Shown here: in pieces, positions 62,201-64,000 of the stretch
How the letters are laid out: the number at the start of each line of letters is the position of its first letter
Numbering within the stretch: position 1 is the first letter of the stretch
DNA from: Nocardioides sediminis
GTDB taxonomy: Bacteria; Actinomycetota; Actinomycetes; Propionibacteriales; Nocardioidaceae
NCBI RefSeq assembly: GCF_003047295.1
Contig: NZ_PZYZ01000002.1
Span: 496,001-560,000, forward strand
Direction of reading: 5' to 3'
Length of the DNA: 64,000 nt
The notes under the pieces: model-generated
Databases searched by the model: none
The model's input: the letters and a program-made list of their open reading frames with translations, nothing else
What the model was told of the DNA's origin: nothing
Position numbers and translations under genes: made by a program

Positions 62201-62326
62201 ACTGCGATCACGAAGATCCTCCCGCCGGCCTCGCGCTTCTCGAAGGACAACGACCACTCGGCTAAGAAGCAGCGGGTCCTCGGCAAGCTCGTGGAGTTCT
62301 TCGAGCGGTATGTCGGCCTGCTGTGA
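59279..62326 (+). CDS. hsdR: Type I restriction endonuclease subunit HsdR
   Basis: A 1015-residue motor-nuclease. The N-terminal PD-(D/E)xK domain has DVTILVNGLPLVHVELKRRG. The SF2 translocase has TTGSGKTLTSF, IFDECHRSQFGG, GFTGTPIF and FSRTNRILNS. A C-terminal helical domain binds the methylase core. It cuts unmodified DNA after translocation. Length and motifs look intact. Its ATG overlaps the hsdS stop by 4 bp. Confidence 0.95.
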   Translation: MTQAPDSSLRYEPIAVSDESTVVAAYVPDPTSGQGYQSEAALEEEFIAQLQAQAYERLTITSSADLEANLRRQLELLNDVTFSDAEWRWFFANRVASKNEGIVERTARIQEDPIQVLPRDDGTSKNIKLIDKSNIHNNRLQVINQYESVGEGGGVERQHRYDVTILVNGLPLVHVELKRRGVPLKEAFNQINRYQRESFWSDAGLFEYVQLFVISNGTHTKYYANTTRARRIAESEGGRRGRKQTSNTFEFTSWWTDASNKRIGDLTAFTKTFFAKHTLLNVLTKYCVFDVSRTLLVMRPYQIEAAERILQRVVSSTNMKQLGTTAAGGYIWHTTGSGKTLTSFKTAQLASRMEGVDKVLFVVDRKDLDYQTMLEYNRFEKDSVNGSRSTAELKRQLQNPNSRIIVTTIQKLARFIEQNRGHEITSGHVVLIFDECHRSQFGGMGSAIRKAFKRYHLFGFTGTPIFPENATGAKLDTTEAVFGDRLHTYTIVDAINDGNVLPFRVSYQNTVKVAEHVSDKDVEAINTEEVMLAPERIRQVVTYVLDHFDTKTMRGQGYNLGDKRVRGFNSMFATASIPALKAYYLEFEKQQAARQATDPSYQPLKIATIFSYNANEEIEEGGILGDEGFDTDALDGSSRDFLEMAIADYNATFGTSYDTSSAKFENYYKDLARRLKDRDVDLVLVVNMFLTGFDATTLNTLWVDKNLKSHGLIQAFSRTNRILNSVKAYGNIVCFRNLESAVDDALALFGNSEARGVVLLKPYADYRSAYEKVVGELVEATPPGVEPFGEAAEKRFVVLFGEILKLRNVLTSFDEFAEDDALSPRDLQNYTSIYNALWEKHRKSEKKEKESILDDVVFEIELVKQVEVNIDYILMLVMKWREAKAAGTERVSDVTEILDAVDASPTLRNKRDLIVAFVDSQSVSDDVGDDWREFISSRRDAELDVLISEETLKPDETRAFVAGAFRDGAVPTTGTAITKILPPASRFSKDNDHSAKKQRVLGKLVEFFERYVGLL

Positions 62327-62664
62327 CCGGCGAAGGCTCGTCCACAGGTGTGGCTCGCCCGTTCTGTCCCCACAGCTGAACCGGGAGGCACGCTGCTGGC
62401 GGCAGCGGCGATCCAGGCTCGCGTCGTGCGCCCCACCTACACGGTCGTCCTCGCCGAGGCGCGCTCATGTCGCGCCGGCCTCGCTGACGCCGCCATATCT
62501 GCATACTGCGCTGCCGCCTACGAGCGGCTCCTGATCGACCTCGTGTGCTCACTGATGACACCGGGCCGGCGACGTACCCGATCGTCGGCGTCAGCGTCGA
62601 CGAACTGGCTAAGCGCGCTGAGCTCCCCTTGAGCTGCCTCACGGTCTACGGCGGCGAGTCACTC

Positions 62665-62961
62665 GGAGTCGAATGCTCATCGCGCGACTCCACGCCTGTG
62701 CGCCCGGTTCCGCCCCCGGTGCGGGACCGGGTGACCTGCTGTCTGACGGTGGTGGTGAGTCACCACCACCGTGCCCGCAGTCTCCACGACGCGCGCGTCG
62801 TCCGACCCAATGGACCGGTTCCGGTGAGTCACCGGCACCGGTTGCTCGGTCGCGGCGATCCGCCGGAGCCAGGCGGGAGCGTGCCTGACGGCCCACCGCG
62901 CGTCCGGCTCCGTTGAATCAACAAAGCCGCTTCTTCCGGTCCCGGGGAGTCCCCGGGGCCG
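62665..62961. repeat. Array of seven hairpins/palindromes, several centred on GAGTC
   Basis: In order: 62665-62671/62685-62691 (7 bp); 62703-62713/62721-62731 (11 bp, one wobble); 62746-62758/62760-62772 (13 bp perfect, 1-nt centre); 62786-62801 (16-nt perfect palindrome); 62814-62827/62829-62842 (14 nt, one mismatch); 62905-62929 (two 5-bp stems, 2x2 loop); 62937-62948/62950-62961 (12 bp, one wobble). Three of the one-base-centred copies read GA-G-TC in the middle and the shorter one GA-A-TC. Arm sequences differ between copies but stay self-complementary. Confidence 0.8.
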
Positions 62962-63193
62962 TGCGGTCCCGCCATCGACCGCCGCGGCCCCACCTGCGCA
63001 GTCAGCGCACTCTGGCTGGCGGCAACGCGAGAGGTCATGCATCGAAGGTGTGCCTCGACGACGGCGGTGTCAACCGCGATCTCGTGGCCCTCGTCGAACA
63101 CCTCGAACTGTCCGAAGACAGTGCGAGACAACCGAAGACGACCGGGGACAAGCACCCGACTTCCTCCGGCGCCGGTTTCACGATTTGAACCGC

Positions 63194-63222
63194 CCCATCG
63201 CTTTGCCCATCGAAAACCCATC
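63194..63222 (+). repeat. Integrase arm-type direct repeats, attR side
   Basis: CCCATCG at 63194-63200 and 63206-63212, then CCCATC at 63217-63222, are spaced 12 and 11 bp. The same motif lies inside attL at 43004-43021. Confidence 0.6.
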
Positions 63223-63255
63223 AGGGACAGGACGAAGGAGGTCGAGGTGACCGGA

Positions 63256-63317
63256 GGCAACCGGTACAGTGGAGATGTCGGCAACCGGCCGATCTACGTG
63301 TAGATCGAGTCAACCGG
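63256..63317 (+). repeat. CAACCGG direct repeats near attR
   Basis: GGCAACCGG is found at 63256-63264 and 63280-63288, and GTCAACCGG at 63309-63317. A 7-bp inverted repeat GATCTAC/GTAGATC (63291-63297 with 63300-63306) lies between the last two. These are likely sites for the integrase, the excisionase or a repressor. Confidence 0.55.
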
Positions 63318-63363
63318 AGCTGACCGAAGACATTTCGAAGCAGCGGAAATCGGACCTGATCGT

Positions 63364-63399
63364 CCCAGAGGTCGCAGGTTCAAGTCCTGCCCCCGCTAC
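63364..63399 (+). repeat. attR: right copy of the 36-bp attachment repeat
   Basis: It matches 42907-42942 in 35 of 36 positions. Here the repeat is followed by CA, giving GCTACCA, so the displaced tRNA end carries an encoded CCA that the intact tRNA gene at attL lacks. Confidence 0.9.
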
Positions 63400-63425
63400 C
63401 AATGTGATGTCTCAGGACATCCCGG

Positions 63426-63459
63426 ACACCCGAACCCACGGAAACGTGGGTTCGGGTGT
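63426..63459. terminator. Hairpin with GAAA tetraloop
   Basis: A perfect 15-bp stem (63426-63440 with 63445-63459) has a GAAA loop, just downstream of the transposase stop on the minus strand. It either terminates the transposase message or shields it from outside transcription. Confidence 0.75.
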
Positions 63460-63462
63460 TCG

Positions 63463-64000
63463 TCATTTCGGGGTCTTGGGTTGGTAGTCCTTGGCGGTGT
63501 CGATGGTGAGCTCGCGGAGGAGTTCGCCGGTGATGGCGTTGATGACGCGCACGTCGAGGTCTTGGACGAGCAGGATGACGTGGGTTCGGGTGTGGGTTCG
63601 TCCGATGCCGATGTGGCGGAGCTGCCCGTGGATGCGCAGGGTGACGGTGCCGGACTTGTCGACGATGTCGTGCCGGATCCGGTCGTGGGTGTCGGTGTCG
63701 CGGCTGGGGCCTGGCAGCGCCTTTGGCATGGTGTCGTAGAGCGCGGCAGGGGTGGCGCGGTGTGGCAGCGAGCGGTGGGGCCGGGTGGTGTTGTACTCGT
63801 GCCGGAACCGGTCCAGCAGCGCTTGTAGCCCGGCGATGGTGGCGGGCTGGTCGGGCTGGGCGCGAAGCCAGTTCTTCATCGTCTGCTGGAAGCGTTCGAC
63901 CTTGCCGCAGGTGGTGGGGTGGTTGGGTCGCGAGTTCTTCTGCGCTACGTGCCAGTCGCGGAGTTGTTGTTCGAAGCCGTTGCGGCCGCCTCGGCGTCCG
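63463..64000 (-). CDS. IS481-family transposase (C-terminal part)
   Basis: About 179 C-terminal residues are visible; the start lies beyond the right edge. The integrase-core end reads KVERFQQTMKNWL and FRHEYNTTRPHRSL, the usual rve-domain finish with the last acidic residue. A C-terminal extension of about 90 residues (LRHIGIGRTHTRTHVILL) is typical of actinobacterial IS481 members. The frame is open to the edge. Reading is toward attR. Confidence 0.88.
   Translation of the reverse strand, partial: GRRGGRNGFEQQLRDWHVAQKNSRPNHPTTCGKVERFQQTMKNWLRAQPDQPATIAGLQALLDRFRHEYNTTRPHRSLPHRATPAALYDTMPKALPGPSRDTDTHDRIRHDIVDKSGTVTLRIHGQLRHIGIGRTHTRTHVILLVQDLDVRVINAITGELLRELTIDTAKDYQPKTPK

Larger units (their letters stand above)
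62327..63363. other. Gene-poor right tail of the element
   Basis: About 1 kb with several overlapping open frames on both strands, none with a recognisable family, a good start or consistent codon use. It holds a dense palindrome array (62665-62961), CCCATC repeats (63194-63222) and CAACCGG repeats (63256-63317). Parts may be gene remnants. Confidence 0.6.
42907..63399. mobile_element. Integrative and mobilizable element in tRNA-fMet (20.5 kb)
   Basis: It is bounded by the 36-bp att repeats and carries xis and int just inside attL. It holds a MobF relaxase, two probable defence modules and several unknown genes. Base composition and codon use are visibly less GC-biased than in the flanks. 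No T4SS or FtsK/TraB-type transfer gene is present, so it would need a helper for transfer. The far tail carries integrase arm-type repeats and a palindrome array. Confidence 0.88.
63403..64000 (-). mobile_element. IS481-like insertion sequence (partial, runs off the window)
   Basis: The proposed left end TGTGATGTC begins four bases past attR and includes GATGTC-TCAG-GACATC. A transposase gene reading toward it follows. The far end is outside the window. The exact end is inferred from the TG start and the closeness to the transposase stop. Confidence 0.5.

Noticed and set aside
62545..62916. 123-codon plus-strand frame with VVVSHHHR and VPVSHRHR
   Set aside because: The repeated His-rich peptide simply translates the palindromes; a similar peptide appears on the opposite strand.
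62665..62961. CRISPR array
   Set aside because: The repeated units are palindromes of differing sequence and irregular spacing (32-101 bp between centres) with no constant repeat and no cas genes.
62829..63284. 151-codon minus-strand frame near attR
   Set aside because: It overlaps the palindrome array and the integrase-type repeats and has no family resemblance; a remnant is possible but not supportable.
63364..63399. Second tRNA gene
   Set aside because: Only the anticodon-stem 3' side, T arm and acceptor 3' strand are present; it is the attR fragment.

Overview
The window is high-GC actinobacterial chromosome. Codons end almost always in G or C, GTG starts are common, and start codons overlap the previous stop in many places. 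The order adnA-adnB / nudC / mycoredoxin / uvrD2 / whiB7 / DUF2342 metalloprotease / PDZ-Lon-like protease / UPF0182 matches the Mycobacterium tuberculosis Rv3193c-Rv3202c neighbourhood. The DUF6758, PPA1309 and DUF3107 genes fit a Nocardioidaceae-like (propionibacterial) host. That genus-level assignment is inference.

Region 1 (1-11,600) is ordinary chromosome: the end of a histidine phosphatase gene, a DUF6758 protein, a PHP phosphoesterase, an SDR, a ParA ATPase, an L,D-transpeptidase, a secreted EEP-family protein, a DEAD-box RNA helicase, a ferritin-like protein, a GlsB/YeaQ membrane protein, DUF3107, TetR and a large secreted M6 (InhA-like) protease. Region 2 (11,850-18,800) has moeZ, a secreted trypsin-like protease, a translationally coupled DUF4129 / membrane / MoxR / DUF58 / membrane cluster, and an acyltransferase. 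Region 3 (18,800-42,830) is the genome-maintenance and stress block: adnA-adnB, an ECF41-like sigma factor, deoD, nudC, mycoredoxin, uvrD2 and whiB7. The whiB7 gene has a readable attenuation leader (uORF, antiterminator, terminator). The conserved DUF2342 / moaE / PDZ / PPA1309 / UPF0182 run follows.

Region 4 (42,868-63,399) is a 20.5-kb integrative element inserted in the 3' end of the initiator tRNA-fMet gene. It is bounded by a 36-bp direct repeat with one mismatch. It carries an excisionase-like HTH gene and a tyrosine integrase, a MobF relaxase whose ribosome-binding site sits in a perfect hairpin, and a small protein paired with a degenerate ImmA/IrrE-like protein. It also carries a DUF4160 protein, a two-gene GIY-YIG-DUF4357 / RecD-like helicase-nuclease module, and a type I restriction operon hsdM-DUF4145-hsdS-hsdR. 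A gene-poor 1-kb tail holds a dense array of palindromes. No conjugative secretion genes are visible, so it is best read as a mobilizable defence island. An IS481-like element starts beside the right attachment repeat and runs off the window.

The most interesting signals are the whiB7 attenuator, the palindrome array at 62.66-62.96 kb whose arms differ between copies yet stay self-complementary, the GIY-YIG/RecD-like module, the relaxase RBS hairpin and the 12-bp repeat in the hsdS linker.
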